Shown in pieces: positions 46,517-54,288 of a stretch of DNA of 64,000 bases. A model generated the notes under the pieces. The model was not told the origin of the DNA and did not search any database. It worked only from the letters and a program-made list of their open reading frames with translations. The stretch is taken from NCBI RefSeq assembly GCF_900105885.1, contig NZ_LT629780.1:2728001-2792000 (forward strand). Reading direction: 5' to 3'. The first letter of the stretch is position 1. Every line of letters starts with the position of its first letter. A program made the translations under genes and the position numbers. The DNA comes from Pseudomonas guangdongensis. GTDB lineage: Bacteria; Pseudomonadota; Gammaproteobacteria; Pseudomonadales; Pseudomonadaceae.

Positions 46517-46893
46517 GGGCGGGCGGGACTGCGGCGGCGCACATCCTCCCTGCGCCGCCCGGAGACTGCCGGGCCACTGCTTGAAGCCCCGCTGGCCGGG
46601 TGCCGATGGAGCCTCGGCACTTCTGGCTGCCAAACCACCGGGCAACGGCCTGCCGGGCATCGGGCAGGCCGTTGCCCGGCTTTTGCCGTACGGCACGGAT
46701 CGCCGCCGACGTGTAACCGGCGAACCGCCGCACCAGTGCCCTGCGGAGTGCTCGGGCACCTTCTGCAGCGGTGCTCACCGCGCGCCGCCGAACACAGGCC
46801 GGGCGCGGTGCGCATCATGCAAATCGAGTAGGCGGCATCGTCCCGTGGAGTGCTCAAATCCGCCGCACCCCCTGCTCGCCGGTGCGCCGTGCC
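46517..46893. other. intergenic region before the AraC gene
   Basis: It contains the AEP terminator. Downstream of that the sequence is GC-rich and shows no clear promoter hexamers. Its length depends on the true AraC start. Confidence 0.4.
46638..46684 (+). terminator. intrinsic terminator of the AEP operon
   Basis: A 17-bp perfect stem (46638-46654 with 46663-46679) with an 8-nt loop, followed by CTTTT. Confidence 0.85.
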
Positions 46894-47934
46894 GTGGGCG
46901 CCCAGACCACCATCGGGAGGTCCTCCATCAACACCGACCCGCGTTACATCGTCTGGCTGCTCGACTTCCTGCAGAGCCAGGGCATCGACAGCGCGCAGTT
47001 GGCTCGCCGTCACCGGCTGGACCCCGCACGCCTGCTGGACGCCGATGCCACGGTCAGCACCGAGCGGCACCGCGCGCTGCTGCTCGATGCGCTGCAGCTG
47101 AGCGGCAACAGCGGTCTCGGCCTGCAACTGGGCATCCAGCGCTCGCTGGCCACTTTCGACCAGCTCGGCCACCTGATGATGAGCTGCGGCACCCTGCGCG
47201 AGGCGAGCCACGCCGGCCTGCGCTACCAGAACTACCCGGGGCGCTTCTCCGGGCGCTCGATCATCACCGCGTTCAGCGAGATCGAAGGCCAGGGCTGCTA
47301 CCAGATCCACGCCAGGGACGATCTCGGCCCGCTGCGCCTGCTGGCGGTGGAGGACGTGCTCGGCAGCATCGTCGCCAGCTGTCGCTGGGTGCTGGGCCGC
47401 CCCCTGCCGGTTACCCGCCTGCGCTGCGACTTCCCCGCGCCACCCCATGCCGAGCAGTACCCCGCGGTGTTCGGCTGCCCGATCCAGTTCGACGCGCCGG
47501 CCACCCAGCTGTTCTTCGACGCCGCCGTGCTCGACCAGCCGCTGCCCCAGGCCAGCCCGCAGAGCGCCGCGCTGTACGCCAGCCTGTGCGAGCGGCGCAG
47601 CATCGAGCGCAACGGAGGCGAGGTGGCCTGGCGGCTGTCGCAGATGATCGCCGGGCAGATCGCCGAACCGCCGGATCTGACCGCCGCCGCCGAGGCCCTG
47701 CACTGCAGCCCGCGCACTCTCAGCCGCAAGCTGCTCGCCCAGGGCTGGCAGTACCAGCAACTGGTCGACCAGGTGCGCGAGATCCACGCCCGCCGGGCGC
47801 TCAGCGACCCGACCCAGAGCATCACCCGCATCGCCCAGCAGCTCGGCTACGCCGACAACTCGGGCTTCTTCCGCGCCTTCAAGAAGTGGACCGGGCTGTC
47901 GCCCAGCGCCTTCCGCGAGCGGCTGTTCGGCTGA
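46894..47934 (+). CDS. AraC-family regulator with Arabinose_bd-like N-terminal domain
   Basis: About 346 residues from a GTG at 46894. The conserved protein begins at about 46927 with NTDPRYIVWLLDFL. An N-terminal ligand domain typical of the OruR-like AraC group is followed by a C-terminal double helix-turn-helix (ITRIAQQLGYADNSGFFRAFKKWTG). The start is uncertain: an in-frame ATG at 46771 gives a 41-residue poorly conserved leader before the GTG. The best Shine-Dalgarno (GGGAGGT, 46915-46921) lies six bases before an ATC codon. It probably controls the aldolase-dioxygenase genes downstream. Confidence 0.85.
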   Translation: MGAQTTIGRSSINTDPRYIVWLLDFLQSQGIDSAQLARRHRLDPARLLDADATVSTERHRALLLDALQLSGNSGLGLQLGIQRSLATFDQLGHLMMSCGTLREASHAGLRYQNYPGRFSGRSIITAFSEIEGQGCYQIHARDDLGPLRLLAVEDVLGSIVASCRWVLGRPLPVTRLRCDFPAPPHAEQYPAVFGCPIQFDAPATQLFFDAAVLDQPLPQASPQSAALYASLCERRSIERNGGEVAWRLSQMIAGQIAEPPDLTAAAEALHCSPRTLSRKLLAQGWQYQQLVDQVREIHARRALSDPTQSITRIAQQLGYADNSGFFRAFKKWTGLSPSAFRERLFG

Positions 47935-48007
47935 ACGTCGCGCGTCTGCGCCACGCCTCCCCTCGCCACCCCGCGCCACACCCTCAGCACCGCCCGCCAA
48001 CATGGCC

Positions 48008-48039
48008 GGATCGGCCATCGAACTGTCCGCATCGGCAAT
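48008..48039 (+). promoter_or_regulatory. AraC-type direct repeats
   Basis: GGATCGGCCAT (48008-48018) and GCATCGGCAAT (48029-48039) share nine of eleven bases and are 21 bases apart, two helical turns. The second abuts the -35 position of a promoter with TAGCAT at 48062-48067. Part of the first repeat also forms ATGGCCG-N3-CGGCCAT. Confidence 0.6.
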
Positions 48040-48076
48040 GCCTGCACAGGCCCGGCAGCTCTAGCATCGACCGCAC

Positions 48077-48084
48077 AACAAGAA
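48077..48084 (+). promoter_or_regulatory. Crc/Hfq-type CA motif before the aldolase gene
   Basis: AACAAGAA matches AANAANAA. It falls in the predicted 5' leader, 18 bases before the ATG. Confidence 0.45.
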
Positions 48085-48101
48085 GCCACTGGAGCACCAT
48101 C

Positions 48102-48872
48102 ATGCTGAAAACCGAGGGCATCAACGCCCATCTGCTGGAAAAATTCACCCCCAACCCCGGCGCGCGCCCGCTGCTGCCCGCGCTGAACGCCAAGGCGCAG
48201 GTCGCGCTGATGTGCCGGATGCTCAGGCGCGAGGGCTGGGACGACCACATCGCCGGGCACATCACCGTGCGCCAGAGCGACGGCACCATACTCACCAACC
48301 CCTGGGAGCTGGCCTGGGACGAGCTGCGCGCCAGCGACATCGTCACCCTCGACCGCCACGGCAAGGTCCTCGACAGCGACTGGAACGTCACCCCCGCCCT
48401 CGGCCTGCACCTGCAGCTGCACGAGCTGCGTCCCGACGCCAACGTGGTGATCCACAACCACGCCCGGTGGAGCGGCATCTGGGCCGACCTGCAGCAGGTG
48501 CCGCCGGTCTACGACCAGTCCGGTGCTTACTGTGGCGTCGAGCTGCCGCTGTACGACGACTACACCGGCACCTTCGAGAAGCAGCAAACCAGCCTGTCCG
48601 CCGCCGAGGCGCTGGGCGACGCCAAGTGGGCGCTGCTGGCCAACCACGGCGCGCTGGTGGTCGGCCGCGACCTGCGCCAGGCCCACCTGCGCGTCGTCAC
48701 CCTGGAATGGCGCTGCCGCCGCGCCTACGAGGTCAAGCTGGCCGGCGGCGGTCGTCCGCTGGCCGACGCGGTGGTCGAACGCCTGGCGATGGCCGACGCC
48801 AACGGCTTCCCCTTCCTCTGGGAAGCCATGGCCCGCCGCGAGCTGCGCAACGATCCGTCCGTCCTCGAATAA
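48102..48872 (+). CDS. class II aldolase/adducin-family protein
   Basis: 256 residues. The metal-binding histidines of the fold are visible in HNHARW (about residue 120) and in LLANHGALVVG. The early segment WDDHIAGHITVR is a family signature. Members are zinc-dependent aldolases, epimerases or decarboxylase-like enzymes; the substrate is unknown. It is followed 20 bases later by a TauD-like dioxygenase with GGAG upstream, forming a two-gene operon that the AraC regulator probably controls. Confidence 0.85.
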   Translation: MLKTEGINAHLLEKFTPNPGARPLLPALNAKAQVALMCRMLRREGWDDHIAGHITVRQSDGTILTNPWELAWDELRASDIVTLDRHGKVLDSDWNVTPALGLHLQLHELRPDANVVIHNHARWSGIWADLQQVPPVYDQSGAYCGVELPLYDDYTGTFEKQQTSLSAAEALGDAKWALLANHGALVVGRDLRQAHLRVVTLEWRCRRAYEVKLAGGGRPLADAVVERLAMADANGFPFLWEAMARRELRNDPSVLE

Positions 48873-48892
48873 CGACAATAAGGAGAACAACC

Positions 48893-49819
48893 ATGGGCCT
48901 CATCGTCACCCCCCTGAACAACGTCGGCGTCGAAGTCTCCGGCTTCGACATCAACGGCCCCTACAGCGAGGCGCTGCAGGCCGAGCTGAAGGCTCTGTGG
49001 TACGAACACGCCATCCTGCTGTTCCGCGACCAGGACATCACCCCGCAAAGCCAGATCCGCTTCAGCCGCCTGTTCGGCAAGCTGGAGATGCACCCGCTCA
49101 AGGTCACCACCTCCGACCAGTACCCGGAACTCTTCGTGCTGGAGAACAACGGCGCCAAGGACAGGTTCGCCACCGCCTTCTACCACGGCGAGGAAATCGT
49201 CGGCCGTCTCGACTGGCACATCGACCTGCACTACACCGGCCGCCCCAACCACGGCGCCGTGCTGACCGCCGTGGAGGTCGCCCGCGAAGACGGCATGACC
49301 GGCTTCGGCGACCTGGCCAAGGCCTTCGACGCCCTCGACGACCAGACCAAGGCGCTGCTGGAGAAGCTGGAGGTGGCCTACGCGTTCAGCATGCAGCGCC
49401 GCCACATGCGCTACGTCGACCTGGACGGCTACGTGCCAGGCCCCGGCCTGCCGAAGAAGCCCGCCGACATCGGCTTCCCCGACTTCGCCGATGCGGTCTA
49501 CCCGGCGGTGGTCACCCACCCGGTCAGCGGCCGCAAGATACTTGGCGTGGTCGAGCAGTTCCTCGACCGCATCATCACCCCGCAGCGCTTCGGCCTGTGC
49601 AACGACGAGGCCATCGAACTGCTCGAACGCCTGGTGGCGCATACCCGCAAGCCGGAATTCCACTACTTCCACCCGTGGCGCCAGGGCGACATGGTCCTCT
49701 GGGACAACTGGCGCGCCATGCACTGCGCCACCGGCACCAAGCCCGGCGTGCGCCGGGTGATCAACCGCACCACCATCGAGGGGGATCGGATGCTGGGGCG
49801 GGTGTTGAGCGGGGAGTGA
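48893..49819 (+). CDS. TauD/TfdA-family 2-oxoglutarate dioxygenase
   Basis: 308 residues. The iron ligands His109 and Asp111 lie in DWHIDLHY, the distal histidine is in MHCATG, and a 2-oxoglutarate arginine in RRVINRTT. These enzymes hydroxylate substrates next to a sulfonate, ether or carboxylate group and often release a cleaved product. The substrate is unknown. Its coding sequence is followed directly by a truncated HigA remnant. Confidence 0.9.
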   Translation: MGLIVTPLNNVGVEVSGFDINGPYSEALQAELKALWYEHAILLFRDQDITPQSQIRFSRLFGKLEMHPLKVTTSDQYPELFVLENNGAKDRFATAFYHGEEIVGRLDWHIDLHYTGRPNHGAVLTAVEVAREDGMTGFGDLAKAFDALDDQTKALLEKLEVAYAFSMQRRHMRYVDLDGYVPGPGLPKKPADIGFPDFADAVYPAVVTHPVSGRKILGVVEQFLDRIITPQRFGLCNDEAIELLERLVAHTRKPEFHYFHPWRQGDMVLWDNWRAMHCATGTKPGVRRVINRTTIEGDRMLGRVLSGE

Positions 49820-50023
49820 CAGCAGCGTCTACTGCCCAAGGCCAGCGGCGTGGAGGTGCTGCGCTACCTGATGCAGGAGCATGGCCTGACCCAGGCCGAC
49901 CTGCCCGAGGTGGGCGCACAGTCGGTCATTTCCGAGATCCTTGGCGGCAAGCGCCAGCTCAATGTCCGCCATATCCGCGCACTGTCCGAGCGTTTTGGCG
50001 TGCCTGCCGACGTGTTTTTCTGA
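49820..50023 (+). pseudogene. truncated HigA-type antitoxin (C-terminal 67 residues)
   Basis: From the base after the dioxygenase stop, an open frame without a start codon encodes about 67 residues. They match the C-terminal half of HigA: VEVLRYLMQEHGLTQADLPE, then SVISEILGGKRQLNVRHIRA and a terminus like FGVPADVFF. This is the XRE-type helix-turn-helix of a HigBA antitoxin. The N-terminal half and any HigB toxin gene are absent. It is a decayed module, with its 5' end removed exactly at the dioxygenase stop. Confidence 0.85.
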
Positions 50024-50261
50024 GGCCGCACACGCGCCTGTGCCGCTCGGGACGAAACTCCCCGAGCGCCCCACCGATCAGCGGCCGCGCGCCTCAAGTA
50101 CTGCGGAGCCCAAACAGGAAATCGCAACACTCCGATAAAGCCGCAGCCACTCGGCGCATCGCCAGAAAACCCGTAGATATCCGTAAAACATGCACAGCGG
50201 GCTTCAGGCCTGACGCCCAACATGGACACTATCGCGCCAATGCCGCCTGTCCGGCGCACCT
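50024..50261. other. intergenic region after the antitoxin remnant
   Basis: A hairpin (50044-50051 with 50061-50068, no T tract) may end the dioxygenase transcript. The rest is less GC-rich than its neighbours and holds no supported gene; it may be a relic of the same lost module. Confidence 0.4.
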
Positions 50262-50297
50262 AAAAAAACGCCGCCCGCTGCATGCACAGCGGACGGC
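50262..50297 (-). terminator. terminator of the minus-strand catabolic operon
   Basis: An 11-bp stem (50270-50280 with 50287-50297, one G-U pair) with a 6-nt loop is followed on the minus strand by seven T (50262-50268). Confidence 0.9.
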
Positions 50298-50319
50298 CAA
50301 AGGGCGACTCTCAGCGCTC

Positions 50320-51267
50320 TTACATGTACAACACGACCAGATCGTTGATCACCGCCGGGCGTTCGCTGCCGACCACGTGGATGTTCAGCTCCAGGGTCAG
50401 CTGGGTGCCGCGCTTGCCGATCTCCACGGCCTTGACCCGGCCGCGGGCGTGGATGCGCGAGCCGGCCGGCACCGGGCTGGGGAAGCGCAGGCGGTCGGAG
50501 CCGTAGTTGACCATGTTGGTGAAGCCGACGATCTCGTGCTCGAACGGCACCTTGAGGCGCGACATCAGCACCTGGACCAGCGCGCCGTGGACGATGGTGC
50601 CGCCGAACGGGCCCTGCTTGCGGGCGCGTTCCGGGTCGGTGTGGATCCAGTAGTCGTCGCCGGACAGCCTGGCGAACTCGTCGATCAGCGCCTGATCGAC
50701 GACGAACTGGTTGCTCCACTCCGTGAACTGGTCGCTGACCAGCGCGTGCAGGGCCTCGGCGTCGTCGACGCGGATCTGCCGGCGCGGCGCCTGTTCCTCG
50801 ACCTGCTCCACGGCCTGCTGCTCGTCGAAGCGGCGCGGGGCCACGTCCTTGTCGAGGCCGGTGAAGCGCAGCAGGGTTCGGCCTTCGGCGTCGACGGTGT
50901 CGAACACCGGCTTGAGGCGCATGCCGACCTTGATCTCGTCCTCGGCAAGGCCGACCAGGGTGGTGTTGATCCGCACGCCCTCGTCCAGCTCGACCACGGC
51001 GAGCTTCTGCGGCGCCTCGTCGGCGAAGTCCGGCAGGGTCGGGATGCGCGCCACGGTGAAGCTGTACAGCGTGCCGCTGCCGGAAACATCCTGCCATTTC
51101 AGGTCGTGGGAGTAGCAGCGGTCGCAGTGGCGGCGCGGGTAGAAGACCCAGTGGCCGCAGGCCTGGCACTGCGGGATGGTCAGGCGCTGCTCCTTGAGGC
51201 CAGCCCAGAACGGCGCCGAGATTTCCGTCGGCACGGGCATCGGTTTGTTGGTCGACATCTCGCTCAT
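50320..51267 (-). CDS. fused DUF35 OB-fold and MaoC-type dehydratase
   Basis: 315 residues. The N-terminal half is a DUF35 protein: a rubredoxin-like zinc ribbon (CQACGHW, then CDRC) and an OB fold. The C-terminal half is a hot-dog hydratase with the catalytic motif DDYWIHTDPERA and GGTIVHGAL. DUF35 proteins bind thiolase-type enzymes and help them act on acyl-CoA; here the adjacent thiolase overlaps by four bases (ATGA). In steroid side-chain systems hydratase and DUF35 domains are also paired, though there usually with the MaoC domain first. Confidence 0.88.
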   Translation of the reverse strand: MSEMSTNKPMPVPTEISAPFWAGLKEQRLTIPQCQACGHWVFYPRRHCDRCYSHDLKWQDVSGSGTLYSFTVARIPTLPDFADEAPQKLAVVELDEGVRINTTLVGLAEDEIKVGMRLKPVFDTVDAEGRTLLRFTGLDKDVAPRRFDEQQAVEQVEEQAPRRQIRVDDAEALHALVSDQFTEWSNQFVVDQALIDEFARLSGDDYWIHTDPERARKQGPFGGTIVHGALVQVLMSRLKVPFEHEIVGFTNMVNYGSDRLRFPSPVPAGSRIHARGRVKAVEIGKRGTQLTLELNIHVVGSERPAVINDLVVLYM

Positions 51268-52475
51268 GCTCCCTGAAGAATCAGTGCGCCCTGCTCGCTC
51301 ATCACGCCGCCGGTACCGGAGACGTAGACGTTGTCGCAGCGGGTGAGCTGGCGGTCGCCGGCGCGGCCGGCGATCTGGTGGAAGGCCTCGATGACCTGCG
51401 ACATGCCGCCGGCCGAGCCGGCCTGGCCGAAGCTAAGCTGGCCGCCGTGGGTGTTCATCGGGAAGTCGCCGCGCCAGGTCAGGTCGTGCTCGCGGACGAA
51501 GCGCATGCCCTCGCCCTTGGGCGCGAAGCCGGCGTCTTCCAGGGTCAGCAGCACGGTGATGGTGTAACAGTCGTAGATCTGCGCCGCGTGCATGTCGGCG
51601 GGCTTGAGGCCGGCCATGGCGAAGGCGCGGTCCGAGGCCGGGCCGACCGGGGTGCGGGTCATGTCGCTCGCGTAGGACGGCGACTTGAACTCCAGGTGCT
51701 CGCCGAAGCCGGTGACCACCGCGCCGCGGTTGCGCGCGCGGGCGGCGACTTCCTTGGAAGCGACGATCAACGCCGCGCCGCCGGCGACCGGCATGACGAT
51801 CTCCAGCACATGCAACGGGTCGGCGACCTTCTTGCTGGCCAGCACCTGTTCCACGGTGAGCGGCTGGCCGTAGAACATGGCATCGGGGTTGAACTGGGCG
51901 TTGAAGCGCTGATCGACGGCGATCTTGGCCATCGCTTCGGCGTCGTAGCCGTACTGGGCGGCATAGCGCTGGGCGATCATCGCGTAGCCGGTGTTCTGGC
52001 CCATGTGCCCGTAAGGCAGGTCGAACTCCGCCTCGGGCGCGCCGAAGGCGGTGCTGTGGCCGCCGAAGCGCATGGCGCGGGCCATCCAGCTCGGGTCCTC
52101 GTCGGGGCCGAAGGGAGCCATGCGCGCCGGCAGCACGCAGAGCACCGCCTGGCACAGACCCAGTTCGATGGCGGCGGCAGCGCGCCAGACCATGCCCACC
52201 GAGGTGCAGCCGCCCAGATCGACGACTTCGGCGAAGTTGAGCTTCATGCCCAGGTATTCGGCGGCCATCGCCGGGACGAACACCGAGGCCTCGTGGAACT
52301 GCGGGCCGTTGATCACCAGACCGTCGAGGTCCGAGGCCTGCAGGCCGGCGTCGGCCAGGGCGCGCGCGGCGAGGTCGGCCACCTGTTCCAGATGGAACAT
52401 GCGCGGCGCGCTGGCGTACTTCTCCGGTTTGTACTGGGCCGCTCCGACGATGGCGGCGTTGCCTTTGAGTCCCAT
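51264..52475 (-). CDS. SCP-x/thiolase-family acyl-CoA lyase
   Basis: 403 residues from MGLKGNAAIVG. It has a possible nucleophile Cys90 (DLGGCTSVG) and the downstream NTHGGQLSFGQ. No second catalytic cysteine is evident near the C-terminus. That fits SCP2-type thiolases or, in combination with the DUF35 partner, an Ltp2-like retro-aldolase that splits a beta-hydroxyacyl-CoA. Family is certain; which reaction is not. The start is set by the ATG with GTGGAGAC upstream. Confidence 0.88.
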   Translation of the reverse strand: MGLKGNAAIVGAAQYKPEKYASAPRMFHLEQVADLAARALADAGLQASDLDGLVINGPQFHEASVFVPAMAAEYLGMKLNFAEVVDLGGCTSVGMVWRAAAAIELGLCQAVLCVLPARMAPFGPDEDPSWMARAMRFGGHSTAFGAPEAEFDLPYGHMGQNTGYAMIAQRYAAQYGYDAEAMAKIAVDQRFNAQFNPDAMFYGQPLTVEQVLASKKVADPLHVLEIVMPVAGGAALIVASKEVAARARNRGAVVTGFGEHLEFKSPSYASDMTRTPVGPASDRAFAMAGLKPADMHAAQIYDCYTITVLLTLEDAGFAPKGEGMRFVREHDLTWRGDFPMNTHGGQLSFGQAGSAGGMSQVIEAFHQIAGRAGDRQLTRCDNVYVSGTGGVMSEQGALILQGA

Positions 52476-52505
52476 GGTTGTCTCCACTGGTGCGGGGCGC
52501 TCGAT

Positions 52506-52548
52506 GAGCCGTGACATGCGGCCACTATGGCGCGCATGTCGACGGCTC
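52506..52548 (-). promoter_or_regulatory. palindromic operator upstream of the thiolase gene
   Basis: GACATGCG-N12-CGCATGTC (52513-52540) is flanked by GAGCCGT and ACGGCTC, giving a 15-bp arm with one inserted base. It overlaps a plausible promoter (TTCGAG-N17-CATAGT on the minus strand). Confidence 0.55.
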
Positions 52549-52571
52549 GAATCGTTCAAACCGAGTAGGCC

Positions 52572-52601
52572 GCACGGAGGAGCCCGCAGGCTCCGCCGTG
52601 C
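52572..52601 (-). terminator. hairpin after the DUF1302 gene
   Basis: A 13-bp stem with one mismatch (52572-52584 with 52589-52601) and a 4-nt loop, no U run, lies seven bases after the stop. It may attenuate read-through into the thiolase genes. Confidence 0.5.
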
Positions 52602-52607
52602 CGCGCC

Positions 52608-54218
52608 TCAGAACGAGTACTTGGCGGACAGGGTGGCGTAGTCGCGGTCGGCCAGCTGGCGGCGGATCGGGTCGGCCTCGCCGAGGAAGGCGTTGTAGGC
52701 CAGCGCCACTTCCAGGTTGCCCATGTACTTGAAGGTGGTGCCGACGGTCAGGCGCTTGTCGCCCTGGGCGCCGGAGATGGTGCCGGACATCGGCGTGGCG
52801 CCCTCGACCACATGGGAGAAGCGCACCGGCACGTCCAGGTCCCAGCCGGTGAACACGCCCGGGTAGTTGAACACGCCGACCAGCGAGTAGGCGGTGGCCG
52901 TCTTGCTCTTCCACGCCGTGGCGGTCTTGAAGCTGTAGTCGTCGGCGCCGTTGAGCGTCTCCACGTCGTCGACCCGCTGGTGCACCACCTCGCCCATGAA
53001 GGTGGTCTGGCTGGCCCACGGGCGGTCGCCGAGGATGCGCATGAACGACAGCTGCATCTGCTGGCCCTTGCCCTTGGTCGGCTGCGGGCCGCCGGCGGTA
53101 AGTACGTTCACCGGCGCGCCGTCGCGGTACGACCATTCGCCGCCGATCTGGGTGTCGCCGACCTTGGTGGAGAAGCTCACGCCGGTGAGGTGGATGTCCT
53201 CGAAGTAGTTGACCCGGTAGCTGCGCGGGATGCCCCCGACTGAGCTGATGTCGATGCCGGACGGGTTGCGGTCGTGGTAGTTGATGCGGAACAGCGACAG
53301 CTCCAGATCGGCGGTCGGCCGGTAGCGCATCTGCAGGCCCCACTGGCCGCTGTCGCGCGGCTCATTGGTACCCGCGTAGGTAGCCTGCTGGATGCCCATG
53401 CCGAACCTGGTCAGGTCAACCAGCAGCATCTCGCGACCGGGGCCGGTGACGTCGCTGGTCGACAGGTAGCTGCCGACCGGCGCCAGTTCGTTGCCTTTCC
53501 ACTCGTACTGCACGTAGCCGCCGAAGGTGAACGCCTCGTTGAGGCTCCACTGCGCGGACACCTGGCCGACCGGCAGCAGCACTTCCTTGGTCTCGATACC
53601 CGGCAGCGAGGACTTGACCACGTCGACCGGTCCCTGGGCACCGGAGACACCCGGGAAGATCAGGCTCTCGCCCCAGGACACCACATGGCGGCCGGCCTTG
53701 AGGTCGATGTTCTGGCCATCGTCGGTGCGCCAGCCACCGAACAGGTAGGCATCGAGGATGCGGCTGCGGCCGCCGCTGTAGTACTTGGCGTCGCTGCTGA
53801 ACTCGTCGTGGGCACCGGACTTGTTGACGGTGGCCGGCGAGTCGTTGTCGTTGCGTCCGTGGTAGGCGTCGTCATAGAAGGTGCTAGCGCGCAGCACCGC
53901 GCCGAAGTTGTCCCTGTGCAGGATCAGCTCGGCCAGCGCACCGACCCGGTGGGTCACCAGGCTGCCCTTGTCGAAGTTGCGGTTGCCGTCGTCCGCGTTG
54001 AGGCCCAGCAGCGCATCGTCCGGCGACTCGGTGCGCATGCCGATGCCGTAGCTGGTGGTGAGCGTCCAGTCCAGGGTGAAGCCGTTGTCGAATTCGATGG
54101 ACTCGCCGGCGTGCGCCGCGCCGCTGGCCAGGGCGATGGCGATGGCGGCGGCGAGGCCCAGGAGCGGGAAGCGCTGGGCAACCAGAGTCTTGCAACGAAC
54201 ATTGTTGTTATTGTGCAT
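52608..54218 (-). CDS. DUF1302 outer-membrane protein
   Basis: 536 residues with a signal peptide (about residues 1-37, ending GAAHAG) after a start rich in Asn. The rest is beta-barrel-like with alternating aromatic and polar residues, ending in KYSF. DUF1302 proteins are often linked to degradation of hydrophobic compounds and may admit or bind them at the outer membrane. Codons 3-6 read AATAACAACAAT, a Crc/Hfq-type motif within the coding region. Confidence 0.85.
   Translation of the reverse strand: MHNNNNVRCKTLVAQRFPLLGLAAAIAIALASGAAHAGESIEFDNGFTLDWTLTTSYGIGMRTESPDDALLGLNADDGNRNFDKGSLVTHRVGALAELILHRDNFGAVLRASTFYDDAYHGRNDNDSPATVNKSGAHDEFSSDAKYYSGGRSRILDAYLFGGWRTDDGQNIDLKAGRHVVSWGESLIFPGVSGAQGPVDVVKSSLPGIETKEVLLPVGQVSAQWSLNEAFTFGGYVQYEWKGNELAPVGSYLSTSDVTGPGREMLLVDLTRFGMGIQQATYAGTNEPRDSGQWGLQMRYRPTADLELSLFRINYHDRNPSGIDISSVGGIPRSYRVNYFEDIHLTGVSFSTKVGDTQIGGEWSYRDGAPVNVLTAGGPQPTKGKGQQMQLSFMRILGDRPWASQTTFMGEVVHQRVDDVETLNGADDYSFKTATAWKSKTATAYSLVGVFNYPGVFTGWDLDVPVRFSHVVEGATPMSGTISGAQGDKRLTVGTTFKYMGNLEVALAYNAFLGEADPIRRQLADRDYATLSAKYSF
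54201..54212 (-). promoter_or_regulatory. Crc/Hfq-type CA motif in the DUF1302 gene start
   Basis: AATAACAACAAT (codons 3-6) contains AANAANAA and encodes four Asn residues. Confidence 0.5.
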
Positions 54219-54288
54219 GCTGCTTTTCTCCAAATGACGGCCAACCGGCCGCGTCGAGTTTCCTGGCAACGCCGGCCGGCCCGCCTCG

